Both the position numbers and the translations under genes were made by a program. From Nitrospira sp. (GTDB lineage Bacteria > Nitrospirota > Nitrospiria > Nitrospirales > Nitrospiraceae), in the NCBI GenBank assembly GCA_022843785.1, contig JALHMZ010000003.1, positions 113,135 to 177,134 of the forward strand: a stretch of DNA of 64,000 nucleotides, written 5' to 3'. Below are positions 51,641 to 60,996 of this stretch, piece after piece; the stretch's first letter is position 1; each line of letters starts with the position of its first letter. Under the pieces are notes generated by a model, which saw only the letters and a program-made list of their open reading frames with translations, had not been told where the DNA came from and made no database searches.

Positions 51641-54600
51641 ATGGCTGACATTATCGGCACTCCCGGCAACGATGTTCTCAATGACACGATGGGTGACGAT
51701 AACCTGTTTGGCCTCGACGGCGACGACACGCTGACTGCGAGTTTCGGCAATGATGTGTTAATGGGAGGGAATGGGACCGATACTCTGATCGACAGTTGGG
51801 GAGATGACCAACTAATTGGAGGAGAGGGAAACGATCAGATTACCAGTTCTCACGGGAACGACGTACTCAGGGGCGATGGCGGCAACGATTCGTTGGATGA
51901 TAGCCATGGAGACGATCAGCTATTTGGTGGAGATGGCGATGACATCTTGACAGACTCTTTAGGGAATAACGTGCTCGATGGCGGATCTGGGGCCGATACG
52001 ATGACCGGAGGGTTTGCTAACGATATATACGTCATCGACAATATCGGCGACAACATTGTCGAGACTCTCGGAGGCATCGATACGGTGCAGATCAATCGCA
52101 CTGTCGATCTAAACTCTGGGATGTTTGTTCAGATCGAACACGCAGTCCTCACTGGAACAGCTGCGATCAATGCGACCGGGAATGCCAGCGACAACAGTCT
52201 GACAGGAAACGCCAGTGCCAATATCCTTACGGGTGGCGGCGGCAACGACATTCTCACGGGTGGCAGCGGCAACGATATGCTCGACGGTGGAGCAGGCAAC
52301 GATACGCTCGACGGCGGAGCGGGCAACGATATCATCGTGGTCGGGGCGGCTGCGGACCATGGCGCTGGTGAAGTGATCGACGGCGGGCTGGGCACAGACG
52401 TGCTCCGCTTTACGAGCACGACCGGGGGCGAGACCCTTGTGTTCGAGGCGGGCGTTACCGGGATTGAGCAAGTTGTGATTGGTACAGTTGCAGGGCTCAC
52501 CACCGGCTCGACTGATCTGAACGTGAATGCATCCGCCGTTGGAACCGGGCTGACTCTCACCGGCAACGCGGGCGACAACGTCCTCACCGGTACCATCGAG
52601 AACGATATCCTCAATGGCGGGGCCGGCAATGATACGCTCGATGGCGGGACCGGCGTCAATACATTGAACGGTGGTGCCGGGAATGACACTTTTGTTGTCA
52701 ATGCGCTGACCGACTTAGTGGGCGAAGGGCGGAATGCCGGCACCGATGTCGTATTGGCTTCAGTCAACCATACATTGCGAGCCAACGTTGAGAATCTGAC
52801 GCTGACCGGAGGCGCGCTGAACGGGACCGGCAATGCGTTGAACAATGTCATCAGCGGCACCAACGGTGCCAATCTCCTGTCCGGGCTGGCCGGGAACGAT
52901 ATCCTCGATGGCGGAGACGGCGACGATCAACTCCTCGGCGGGACCGGCAACGATACGCTTGATGGCGGGGCGGGGCAGGATTCGGCCATCGGAGGATCGG
53001 GTGATGACCGGATCGTGATGCTGGTCACGGCGGGCGACGTGGATGTGGCCGATGGCGGGGCTGGGAGTGACACTTTGGCCTTGAGCGGCGTGGTCGGGGG
53101 CACCGGCCTTGTGACTGTGGATTTATCGGCCGGCGATCAGGTGACTGACATCGGCGGAGTCGCGGACGGCACCTTGGTGCAGAACAACTTCGAGCATCTT
53201 GATGCTTCCGGGATAACCGGCGCCGTGAATGTAACCGGTAGCGCCGCAAACAATAGCCTGATCGGCTCAGACGGCGACGATACGCTGACCGGTGGAGCTG
53301 GTCACGATACGCTCAATGGCGGGCTGGGCGACGATACTCTGGCCGGCGGGACAGGCAACGATATCTATGTAGTAGACAGCGTGGCAGATGTCGTCAATGA
53401 AGCGCTGGCTGGGGCTGCGGGGGGCGTGGATCTGGTGCGCAGTGCCGTGACATTTAGTTTGGCTACGCATGGGATTAATGTGGAGCAGCTCACCTTGACG
53501 GGCGGCGCAAACCTCGACGGCACCGGCAACGCGCTCAATAACATTCTCACCGGCAACAGCGGGAACAACATTCTCTCCGGCGACGACGGCAACGACCAAC
53601 TCTACGGAGGGTCAGGAGATGACAGACTCGATGGTGAGGCGGGCAACGATGTTCTCAATGGGGAGGCTGGAAACGACCAGCTGGATGGCGGTACCGGTGT
53701 GGATCGGATGGCCGGCGGGCTGGGCAACGATATCTATGTGATCGACAGCGCCGGCGATGTGGTGACAGAAGCGTTCAATGCGGGTACCGATCTGGTACAG
53801 GCCACCGTCAGTAAGGTACTCGGCGCGAATGTGGAAGACTTGACCCTGTTGGGAGGCGCGAATCTCAACGGCACGGGGAATTCACTTGATAACGAGCTCA
53901 CCGGCAACAACGGGAACAATATACTGGTGGGGCTTGCGGGCACGGACACCCTCACTGGCGGTGACGGCAACGATACGCTCGACGGCGGTCTGGGGCAGGA
54001 TATCGTCAACGGGGGGAATGGCGACGATCGGATCACCATGCTGGTCACGGCCGGTAACAGGGATACGATCGATGCCGGGGCCGATAACGATACCCTGGTG
54101 CTCAGCGGCGCGGCGCCAGGCACCCGTGCAGTTGTGGTTGATCTGTCCCAGGCGGATCAGGTCGTCTCAATCGGGGGTGTGGCTGAGGCGCTCGTGCAGA
54201 GCAACTTTGAGCACCTGAATGCAACCGGGCTTAGCGGGTCCGTCACCGTCACCGGTAGCGCGGGCAACAATATCCTCATCGGTTCCGGCGGCAACGATAG
54301 TCTTGACGGCGGCGCCGGTGATGATCAGCTGAGCGGAGGCCGGGGCAGCGATAGTTATACGGTCGACAGCGGGAGTGATGTCGTCACCGAAGCGGCGTCG
54401 GCCGGGATCGACAAGGTCTTCTCGTCGGTCGATTACACGCTGAGTGCAAACGTGGAGAACCTGGAGCTGACCGGCACGGCGGACAGCAACGGCACCGGGA
54501 ACGCGCTGGCGAACATCCTCATCGGCAACGATGGCGACAACGTGCTGATCGGCTTGGCCGGCAACGATACCCTCAATGGCGGGCTGGGCGACGATGATCT

Positions 54601-56998
54601 CCAGGGCGGCACGGGCAATGACACCTATGTGGTGGACAGCATCAACGACATCGTCACGGAAGCGACAGCGGGAGCTGCCGGCGGCGTGGATCTGGTGCAG
54701 AGCACGGCGGCGAGCGTCACACTAGGGGCCAATGTTGAGAATCTGACATTACTGGGCGGTGGCAATATCAACGGTATCGGCAACGGCCTTGCGAATGTTC
54801 TGACCGGCAACAGCGGGAATAACCGCCTTGATGGCGGGACGGGGGCAGACCGTATGGCTGGGGGTGCCGGCGACGACACCTATGTGCGGGATGCAGCCAC
54901 TGATGTGATCACTGAAGGGCTGAACGCGGGGACGGACACGGTCGAGTCCTCACTCAGTTACACGCTCGGTACGAATGTGGAGAATCTCACTCTGACGGGG
55001 ACCGCCCTCACGGGGACCGGCAACACGTTGAACAACGTTCTCACCGGCAACAGCGGGAATAATCGCCTCGCCGGCCTGGCCGGCGCCGATACGCTCAACG
55101 GAGGCGATGGCGATGACATTCTCGACGGCGGGGCTGGTAGTGATACGCTGGTGGGCGGCCTGGGCGACGACACCTATGTGATTGACAATCTCCAGGATAC
55201 GCTCGTCGAACTTGCGGGAGAAGGCACCGACACCGTGCAGATCAACGGCAGCGTCGATCTCAATGCGGGAGTGTTTACCGAGATTGAACATATCGTCCTG
55301 ACCGGCACAGGCGCGTTCAATGCGACGGGGGATAACGGGGATAACAGTCTCACCGGTAACAGCGCGGCCAATATCCTCACGGGCAACGGTGGCAACGATA
55401 CGCTGAATGGGGGAGCGGGCAACGATCAGCTGATCGGCGGCGCCGGCGACGATGTCTTGAACGGGGGGACCGGCGCCGACAGCATGACGGGGGGCCAGGG
55501 AGACGACACCTACGTGATCGACAACCTCGGCGATACGATTACTGAGTTGGCCGGGGAAGGCATCGATCAGGTGCAATCGTCGATCAGCCATGCCCTAGTG
55601 GCGGACGTTGAGAATCTGACCTTGTCGGGGACAGGGGCGATCAACGGCACCGGTAATGCGCTCAACAATACCCTTACCGGCAATAGTGGAGCCAATGTGC
55701 TCACGGGTGGGGCCGGGAACGACGTGTTGGTCGGCGGCGCGGGCAACGATACCCTCAACGGCGGGGCAGAGGACGATACGATGCATGGGGACGCGGGCAA
55801 CGATCAACTTGTCGGCGATCTCGGTCAGGACACCGTGACCGGCGGGCTTGGCGATGACCGTGTCGCGATGCTGGTGACGGCGGGCAATGTGGACGATGCC
55901 GATGGCGGGGACGGGAACGACACGCTGGCCGTGAGCGGCCTCGTGGGGGGGACCGGTATTGTGATTGTGGATTTGTCGGCAAACGATCAGGTAACCGACA
56001 TCGGCGGGGTGGCGGACAACATCTTGACTCAGAGTAACTTCGAGCATCTCGACGCCTCCGGGCTGGGTGTGGGTGGGTCCGTGAACGTGACCGGCAGCGC
56101 CGGGAACAATACGCTGATCGGTTCCAGCGGTAACGACAGCCTCGATGGAGGAGCGGGCCACGACGATCTCGCGGGCGGGGCCGGCAACGACAGTCTCGAC
56201 GGCGGGATCGGCAACGATCGGCTCGATGGCGGAACGGGCAACGATACCCTGACCGGTGGTACAGGCAACGATACCTATGTCGTAAACAGCGCGAGCGATA
56301 GTATTACGGAGGCTCTGAATGGGGGCACGGATCTGGTAGAGAGTACGGCCAGTATCACGCTCGGCGCGAATGTCGAGAATCTCACCCTGCTGGGGACTGC
56401 GAGTCTGAACGGCACCGGCAACACGCTCAATAACGTTCTGACAGGCAACAGCGGGAACAATGTGCTTTCCGGGCTTGCGGGCGCGGATACGCTGAACGGC
56501 GGCGACGGCCACGATACGCTCGATGGCGGGAATGATGCCGACGTGCTCACGGGCGGGACCGGCAATGATCAGCTCAACGGTGGCGCAGGCAACGACCAGC
56601 TGGTCGGAGGAGCAGGCAACGACACCGTTGTTGTTGGGGCAGGTGACGGGCAAGACTTCCTGCAGGACAGCAGCGGGACGGACCGGCTGCGGTTCGAGAG
56701 CGGGAGCGGCATCGATCCACTCGATCTGGTGATCAGCCGGCAGGCGAACGATCTGCGCATCACGGTGCACGGCACATCCGACCAGATCACGATTCAAAAC
56801 TGGTACGCAGGCGCAGCCTCCCAGATCGAGACGATCCAGGCGGCCAACGGGGAAGTCCTTCTCAGTACGCAGGTGGATCGGCTCATCCAGGCCATGGCCA
56901 GTTTCTCCGCGACTTCCGGGGTGAGCTGGGATCAAGCCCTGGATAATCCAGGATTGCTTCCCGCTGTGCAGAACATCATCGCCGCGAACTGGCAGTAG
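51641..56998 (+). CDS. RTX protein 4 (1785 aa)
   Basis: ATG 51641 has AAAGGA upstream. It begins MADIIGTPGNDVLNDTMGDDN. RTX repeats with an unusual period (GNDVL..., DSWGDDQL..., SSHGNDVL...) fill the first 110 residues. Then come blocks of VENLTLTG repeats and a recurring beta module RI-MLVTAGNVD-ADGG ... VDLSA-DQVTDIGGVAD ... NFEHLDASG, present three times. No enzymatic or Ig-like domain is seen. The C-terminus (DLVISRQANDLRITVHG ... NIIAANWQ) is a more distant version of the shared secretion signal. Confidence 0.9.
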   Translation: MADIIGTPGNDVLNDTMGDDNLFGLDGDDTLTASFGNDVLMGGNGTDTLIDSWGDDQLIGGEGNDQITSSHGNDVLRGDGGNDSLDDSHGDDQLFGGDGDDILTDSLGNNVLDGGSGADTMTGGFANDIYVIDNIGDNIVETLGGIDTVQINRTVDLNSGMFVQIEHAVLTGTAAINATGNASDNSLTGNASANILTGGGGNDILTGGSGNDMLDGGAGNDTLDGGAGNDIIVVGAAADHGAGEVIDGGLGTDVLRFTSTTGGETLVFEAGVTGIEQVVIGTVAGLTTGSTDLNVNASAVGTGLTLTGNAGDNVLTGTIENDILNGGAGNDTLDGGTGVNTLNGGAGNDTFVVNALTDLVGEGRNAGTDVVLASVNHTLRANVENLTLTGGALNGTGNALNNVISGTNGANLLSGLAGNDILDGGDGDDQLLGGTGNDTLDGGAGQDSAIGGSGDDRIVMLVTAGDVDVADGGAGSDTLALSGVVGGTGLVTVDLSAGDQVTDIGGVADGTLVQNNFEHLDASGITGAVNVTGSAANNSLIGSDGDDTLTGGAGHDTLNGGLGDDTLAGGTGNDIYVVDSVADVVNEALAGAAGGVDLVRSAVTFSLATHGINVEQLTLTGGANLDGTGNALNNILTGNSGNNILSGDDGNDQLYGGSGDDRLDGEAGNDVLNGEAGNDQLDGGTGVDRMAGGLGNDIYVIDSAGDVVTEAFNAGTDLVQATVSKVLGANVEDLTLLGGANLNGTGNSLDNELTGNNGNNILVGLAGTDTLTGGDGNDTLDGGLGQDIVNGGNGDDRITMLVTAGNRDTIDAGADNDTLVLSGAAPGTRAVVVDLSQADQVVSIGGVAEALVQSNFEHLNATGLSGSVTVTGSAGNNILIGSGGNDSLDGGAGDDQLSGGRGSDSYTVDSGSDVVTEAASAGIDKVFSSVDYTLSANVENLELTGTADSNGTGNALANILIGNDGDNVLIGLAGNDTLNGGLGDDDLQGGTGNDTYVVDSINDIVTEATAGAAGGVDLVQSTAASVTLGANVENLTLLGGGNINGIGNGLANVLTGNSGNNRLDGGTGADRMAGGAGDDTYVRDAATDVITEGLNAGTDTVESSLSYTLGTNVENLTLTGTALTGTGNTLNNVLTGNSGNNRLAGLAGADTLNGGDGDDILDGGAGSDTLVGGLGDDTYVIDNLQDTLVELAGEGTDTVQINGSVDLNAGVFTEIEHIVLTGTGAFNATGDNGDNSLTGNSAANILTGNGGNDTLNGGAGNDQLIGGAGDDVLNGGTGADSMTGGQGDDTYVIDNLGDTITELAGEGIDQVQSSISHALVADVENLTLSGTGAINGTGNALNNTLTGNSGANVLTGGAGNDVLVGGAGNDTLNGGAEDDTMHGDAGNDQLVGDLGQDTVTGGLGDDRVAMLVTAGNVDDADGGDGNDTLAVSGLVGGTGIVIVDLSANDQVTDIGGVADNILTQSNFEHLDASGLGVGGSVNVTGSAGNNTLIGSSGNDSLDGGAGHDDLAGGAGNDSLDGGIGNDRLDGGTGNDTLTGGTGNDTYVVNSASDSITEALNGGTDLVESTASITLGANVENLTLLGTASLNGTGNTLNNVLTGNSGNNVLSGLAGADTLNGGDGHDTLDGGNDADVLTGGTGNDQLNGGAGNDQLVGGAGNDTVVVGAGDGQDFLQDSSGTDRLRFESGSGIDPLDLVISRQANDLRITVHGTSDQITIQNWYAGAASQIETIQAANGEVLLSTQVDRLIQAMASFSATSGVSWDQALDNPGLLPAVQNIIAANWQ

Positions 56999-57619
56999 GG
57001 AACTGGCAAGTGGTGAGTGGTGAGTGGTGAGTAGAAAGGCGTGAGGGGGAAGGGGTGCGGCGTCAGGCGGGGGATAGAAGACGTGAGGCGTTAGGCGTGA
57101 GGGGCGAGAATGAAGACGTCAAGCGTCAAACGGAAGACGTGAAACCCGAAACCCGAAACGTCAAGAGGGCAGACCTTCTGAACCGCTGTACAGGGTGCGG
57201 GCGATACGCTCGCCGAATTCAAACAGTTTCTACCACCCAGCGTGCAACAAAGTCGTTCATTGCACCATATTCTTAAAGCCGCGCCCTGCCCGAATATCTT
57301 CGGCACATTCCTTGCCGTCCCGTCTCGCCAATGGATGCTGATCACGACGAACCGGTAGGTACCCTTCTTATGTGGGGTGCTATTGACAATGAAAGAAGCG
57401 GAGGCGCATAGGTTTTCTCAAATTGCTTTAGGAAGGCTGCTTACAGCCGGAAGGGCTTCTGGTTCGGCTGTGTGGCTAGTGGCCAGCGCCAGTACGCACT
57501 GGCGACCTAATCATTTGACGCTGCGTCGTGCCTGGCCCTTGGACGGCAGCTGTGGTCTCATCTAAGAACTCATAGAGCGGGTTGGCACTATCCTCGCCTG
57601 ACAGAGAGGAGGGCGAATC
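56999..57619. other. Intergenic region before RTX gene 5
   Basis: About 620 bp without a supported gene. The first 150 bp are repeat-rich: GTGGTGAGTGGTGAGT tandem words, the 28-bp repeat copy at 57077-57104 and several variants of GAAGACGT. A 62-codon frame starting at 57377 has no good ribosome binding site. GAGAGGAGG before 57620 serves RTX gene 5. Confidence 0.5.
57077..57104. repeat. 28-bp intergenic repeat, copy 2
   Basis: Identical to 51365-51392 except for one C-to-T change in the middle. It lies 79 bp after RTX gene 4 in a stretch of related short words. Confidence 0.7.
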
Positions 57620-60600
57620 ATGGCTGCGGTCACGGGCTCCACAACGATCGATTGGTCCCTGGTGTCGCTCGCTCAGGTGGACTTTACAGCCCACTTCGTT
57701 ACGTTTTTAAATCGAGTCGATCAAATTGTTACAGCGATAAAGAATCCGAGCAATTACGTCATTGTCTCTGGAAGTCCGACCAAGGTGGTGCTGGATCTTG
57801 CCTCGGGGGGGACACTGACCATTCAGAGATCTCAGACCACCTATCCGTATACCGGCTCATTCACGTTCATCAATCCCGCTACTGGCGAGGAGCTACATTA
57901 TGCTGCTCGAGTCCCCAATAGCGCCCAAGAGTTCATGATTTCGGGCACATTCGGATCCGCAGGGTTCTCCGAAACGATCAAGGGTAGCATCTTTGTTCCT
58001 GATGAGTTTCCTCCAACCGGGAATGTATCTGGCACTGTGACATCCCTCGTCGTGAAGGTCGGTTCAGCTACGGTCACGTTCAGCGGAACGCTCAACATGA
58101 CGGGTGATCTCACCAGCGCGAATCTGACCGGGACAGTCACGGGCATTGCAGTCGTGTCAGGGACCAACACGATCAAGATGACCGGGCTGGCAATAGATAT
58201 CAATGTGATCGAGGCCGCGTTCGCGACCAATACTCTGTCAACGGTCAATGATCTTTTCGCCGTCCTCGGCAATCAGTTGCCTGGCAACGACACCATTGTT
58301 TATACGAACAACAGCAGCACCGGCATGAGTTTCTTCGGTGGCGCCGGCAACGACATCATCACAATCGGCGGCCCCAATGGTGACACGCTGGACGGGGGCA
58401 CGGGCAACGACATCCTGAATGGGGGAGGCGGTGACGATACGCTGTTCGGTGGCGCCGGCAATGATGTCTTTGTGATTGGAGATGCCGCCGAGCATGGAGG
58501 AGGGGAAGTCATCACCGGCGGGGCCGACGAGGACGTCATTCGCTTTGCCAGTACCACACCGGGTCAAACGTTGGTATTGGCGCAGGGGGTGACCGAAGTG
58601 GAACGGGTCACCATCAGTACCGCGGCGGGCGTGAGTACAGGCAGGACTGCGCTGGATATCGATGCCTCGGCGGTCACCAGCGGACTGACCATCGTGGGGA
58701 ATGCGGGCGTCAACAAGCTGACAGGGACAGGCTTCAATGATGTCCTGATCGGCAATGCCGGGGACGACGAACTCAACGGGGAAAACGGCGAGGATACGTT
58801 GCTTGGCGGCGGAGGGGACGATGATTTGGAAGGCGGGGAGGGCAATGATCAGCTAGATGGCGGGCTAGGGGCTGACGCCATGACCGGCGGCTTGGGGAAC
58901 GACACCTATACGATCGACAATGTCGGTGACACTATCATCGAACTTGCGGGTGAAGGTATCGATACTGTGCAGATCAACCGTACCGTGGATCTGACACAAG
59001 CTCCGTTCCAGGAAATCGAGCATGTGGTGTTGACCGGCACCGCGGCGCTCACTGCGACGGGGGATGATGGGAACAACCAGCTGACCGGCAACAGCGGGAC
59101 GAACATCCTCAACGGCGGCGACGGCAACGATACACTGATCGGCAATGGGGGCAACGATACCTTGAACGGCGGTGCGGGCGACGATGCGATGGACGGGGGC
59201 GCGGGGAACGACACCTACGTCGTCGACAGTGCGGGTGATACCGTCACGGAGTCGTTGGCCGGGGCAGCGGGCGGGGTGGACCTGGTGCAAAGCGCGGTGG
59301 ACATCACGCTGGATGCAGGCGCAACTAATGTGGAGCATCTCACGCTGACTGGGAGTGCGCTCAACGGCACGGGCAATGCTCTCAATAATATCCTGACCGG
59401 CAACAGCGGGGACAATGCTCTTACCGGCCTGGCCGGCAACGACCGGCTGATCGGGAACGCCGGCAACGATACGCTCAATGGCGGGGCGGGAGTCGATGCG
59501 CTGGCCGGGGGGGTGGGAGACGATACCTACACTGTCGATCTGATCAAGGTGGGCACGGGAGCGACTGCGACCGTCAGATTGCAAGACACCCTTACCGAGG
59601 GCCTGAATCAAGGGACCGATACCCTGATACTGCGCGGGGTGGTGGGTGACCTGGTGAGGGCGTCGACGCTCACCCTGGGTGCGAATCTGGAACAGCTGGA
59701 TGCGAGCCAGACGGGCCTCACGAAGCTGAACCTGACAGGCAATGCGCTTAGTAACACCGTGACCGGCAACGATGCCGACAACCTCCTCATGGGCCTGGCA
59801 GGTAACGATACCCTCAACGGCGGCATTGGCAACGATAGTTTGGATGGGGGCCTCGGGCAGGACATCATTCTCGGCGGTGCGGGTAATGACCGGATCGTGA
59901 TGTTGCTGACGGCAGGGAACGTCGATACGATCGACGGCGGGGACGATTCCGATACGTTGGTGCTCACCGGCGTGGTTGGGGGGATCCGCGAGGTAGTGCT
60001 GGATCTGTCTCTGGCCGATCAGGTGATCTCAATCGGGGGTGTGCCGGACGACATGGTGGTGCAGAGTCATATGGAACATCTGAACGCGTCGAGTCTTGTG
60101 GGGGTGGTTGATGTGAAAGGCGGTGACGGCGACAGCGTCCTGATCGGCTCGCGCGGCAACGACACCATGGACGGGGGCTCGGGGAATGACCTGGTCGATG
60201 GCGGGTCCGGCAATGACGCATTGGAAGGAGATGAGGGCGACGATACGCTCATCGGCGGGGCCGGCAATGACGAACTCGAAGGCAATATCGGCGACGATAC
60301 ACTGATCGGGGGGCTGGGGAATGACACGCTGGAAGGCGCGGCGGGCGACGATACCCTGATAGGCGGATCGGGCAACGATACCTACGAGTTTGGCCTGGGG
60401 GATGGACAGGATGTCATTCAGGACAATAGCGGCACGGGCGACAAGCTGGCCTTTAATCGTGGGCTGACCCAAATTGACCCGGCGGATGTGATCCTGAGCC
60501 GACAGGCCAACGATCTGCATATCGCGATTCAGGGCGCCTCCGATCAGGTGACGATTCAGAACTGGTACAGCAGTGCCAGCAATCGGGTGGAGATTCTCGA

Positions 60601-60772
60601 AGCGGGCAACGGCGACGTCTTACGTAGCGCGCAGGTCGAGCAATTGATTCAGGCGATGGCGGCCTTTACCTCGCAGAACGGCGGCCTCACTTGGGAGCAG
60701 GCTGCGGCTGGGAGCGGAACGATGCAACAACAGACAGATTTCCAGAACATCATTGCCGCGAACTGGCAGTAA
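57620..60772 (+). CDS. RTX protein 5 (1050 aa) with unique N-terminal domain
   Basis: ATG 57620 has GAGGAGG upstream. Unlike proteins 2-4 it starts with about 235 residues without RTX repeats: helical FTAHFVTFLNRVDQIVTAIKN, then strand-rich sequence (GGTLTIQRSQTTYPYTGSFTF; VTSLVVKVGSATVTFSGTLN). I do not recognise this domain. RTX repeats follow, with the DVIRFASTT-GQTLVLAQGV module also seen in protein 4 and the VDLS-ADQV-SIGGV module. The C-terminus (DVILSRQANDLHIAIQG ... FQNIIAANWQ) is the shared presumed secretion signal. Confidence 0.9.
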   Translation: MAAVTGSTTIDWSLVSLAQVDFTAHFVTFLNRVDQIVTAIKNPSNYVIVSGSPTKVVLDLASGGTLTIQRSQTTYPYTGSFTFINPATGEELHYAARVPNSAQEFMISGTFGSAGFSETIKGSIFVPDEFPPTGNVSGTVTSLVVKVGSATVTFSGTLNMTGDLTSANLTGTVTGIAVVSGTNTIKMTGLAIDINVIEAAFATNTLSTVNDLFAVLGNQLPGNDTIVYTNNSSTGMSFFGGAGNDIITIGGPNGDTLDGGTGNDILNGGGGDDTLFGGAGNDVFVIGDAAEHGGGEVITGGADEDVIRFASTTPGQTLVLAQGVTEVERVTISTAAGVSTGRTALDIDASAVTSGLTIVGNAGVNKLTGTGFNDVLIGNAGDDELNGENGEDTLLGGGGDDDLEGGEGNDQLDGGLGADAMTGGLGNDTYTIDNVGDTIIELAGEGIDTVQINRTVDLTQAPFQEIEHVVLTGTAALTATGDDGNNQLTGNSGTNILNGGDGNDTLIGNGGNDTLNGGAGDDAMDGGAGNDTYVVDSAGDTVTESLAGAAGGVDLVQSAVDITLDAGATNVEHLTLTGSALNGTGNALNNILTGNSGDNALTGLAGNDRLIGNAGNDTLNGGAGVDALAGGVGDDTYTVDLIKVGTGATATVRLQDTLTEGLNQGTDTLILRGVVGDLVRASTLTLGANLEQLDASQTGLTKLNLTGNALSNTVTGNDADNLLMGLAGNDTLNGGIGNDSLDGGLGQDIILGGAGNDRIVMLLTAGNVDTIDGGDDSDTLVLTGVVGGIREVVLDLSLADQVISIGGVPDDMVVQSHMEHLNASSLVGVVDVKGGDGDSVLIGSRGNDTMDGGSGNDLVDGGSGNDALEGDEGDDTLIGGAGNDELEGNIGDDTLIGGLGNDTLEGAAGDDTLIGGSGNDTYEFGLGDGQDVIQDNSGTGDKLAFNRGLTQIDPADVILSRQANDLHIAIQGASDQVTIQNWYSSASNRVEILEAGNGDVLRSAQVEQLIQAMAAFTSQNGGLTWEQAAAGSGTMQQQTDFQNIIAANWQ

Positions 60773-60846
60773 TGGTGATGTGAGGCGTGAAACACATGCC
60801 GGGTGAGGGGGCCGACTCCATGTGCCCTCCCCCGCCTCCAGACACT

Positions 60847-60866
60847 CCCCCCGTTCGGGGGGGGGG
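60847..60866. repeat. C6-loop-G10 homopolymer hairpin before RTX gene 6
   Basis: Six C (60847-60852), GTTC and ten G (60857-60866) form a short GC hairpin 75 bp after RTX gene 5 and 130 bp before RTX gene 6. It could terminate the upstream transcript. The ten-G run is also prone to length change by slippage. Confidence 0.6.
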
Positions 60867-60886
60867 CATATCGTTCTTAATGGTTC

Positions 60887-60915
60887 TTGTAGTTCAATTC
60901 CAGCACCCATAAGAT
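60887..60915 (+). promoter_or_regulatory. Weak candidate promoter for RTX gene 6
   Basis: TTGTAG (60887-60892) and TAAGAT (60910-60915) are separated by 17 bp, about 80 bp upstream of ATG 60997. Matches to the sigma-70 consensus are only partial, so this is a suggestion. Confidence 0.2.
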
Positions 60916-60996
60916 CCCTCACACTACCCACGAAACGACGGCTCAGCCAGGCTGAGTCGCGACCACTACTATTACAGCAGGCACGAGGAGTGTTCC

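Noticed and set aside
57377..57565. 62-codon plus-strand frame before RTX gene 5
   Set aside because: No ribosome binding site. The translation looks random and lies in a repeat-rich intergenic region.
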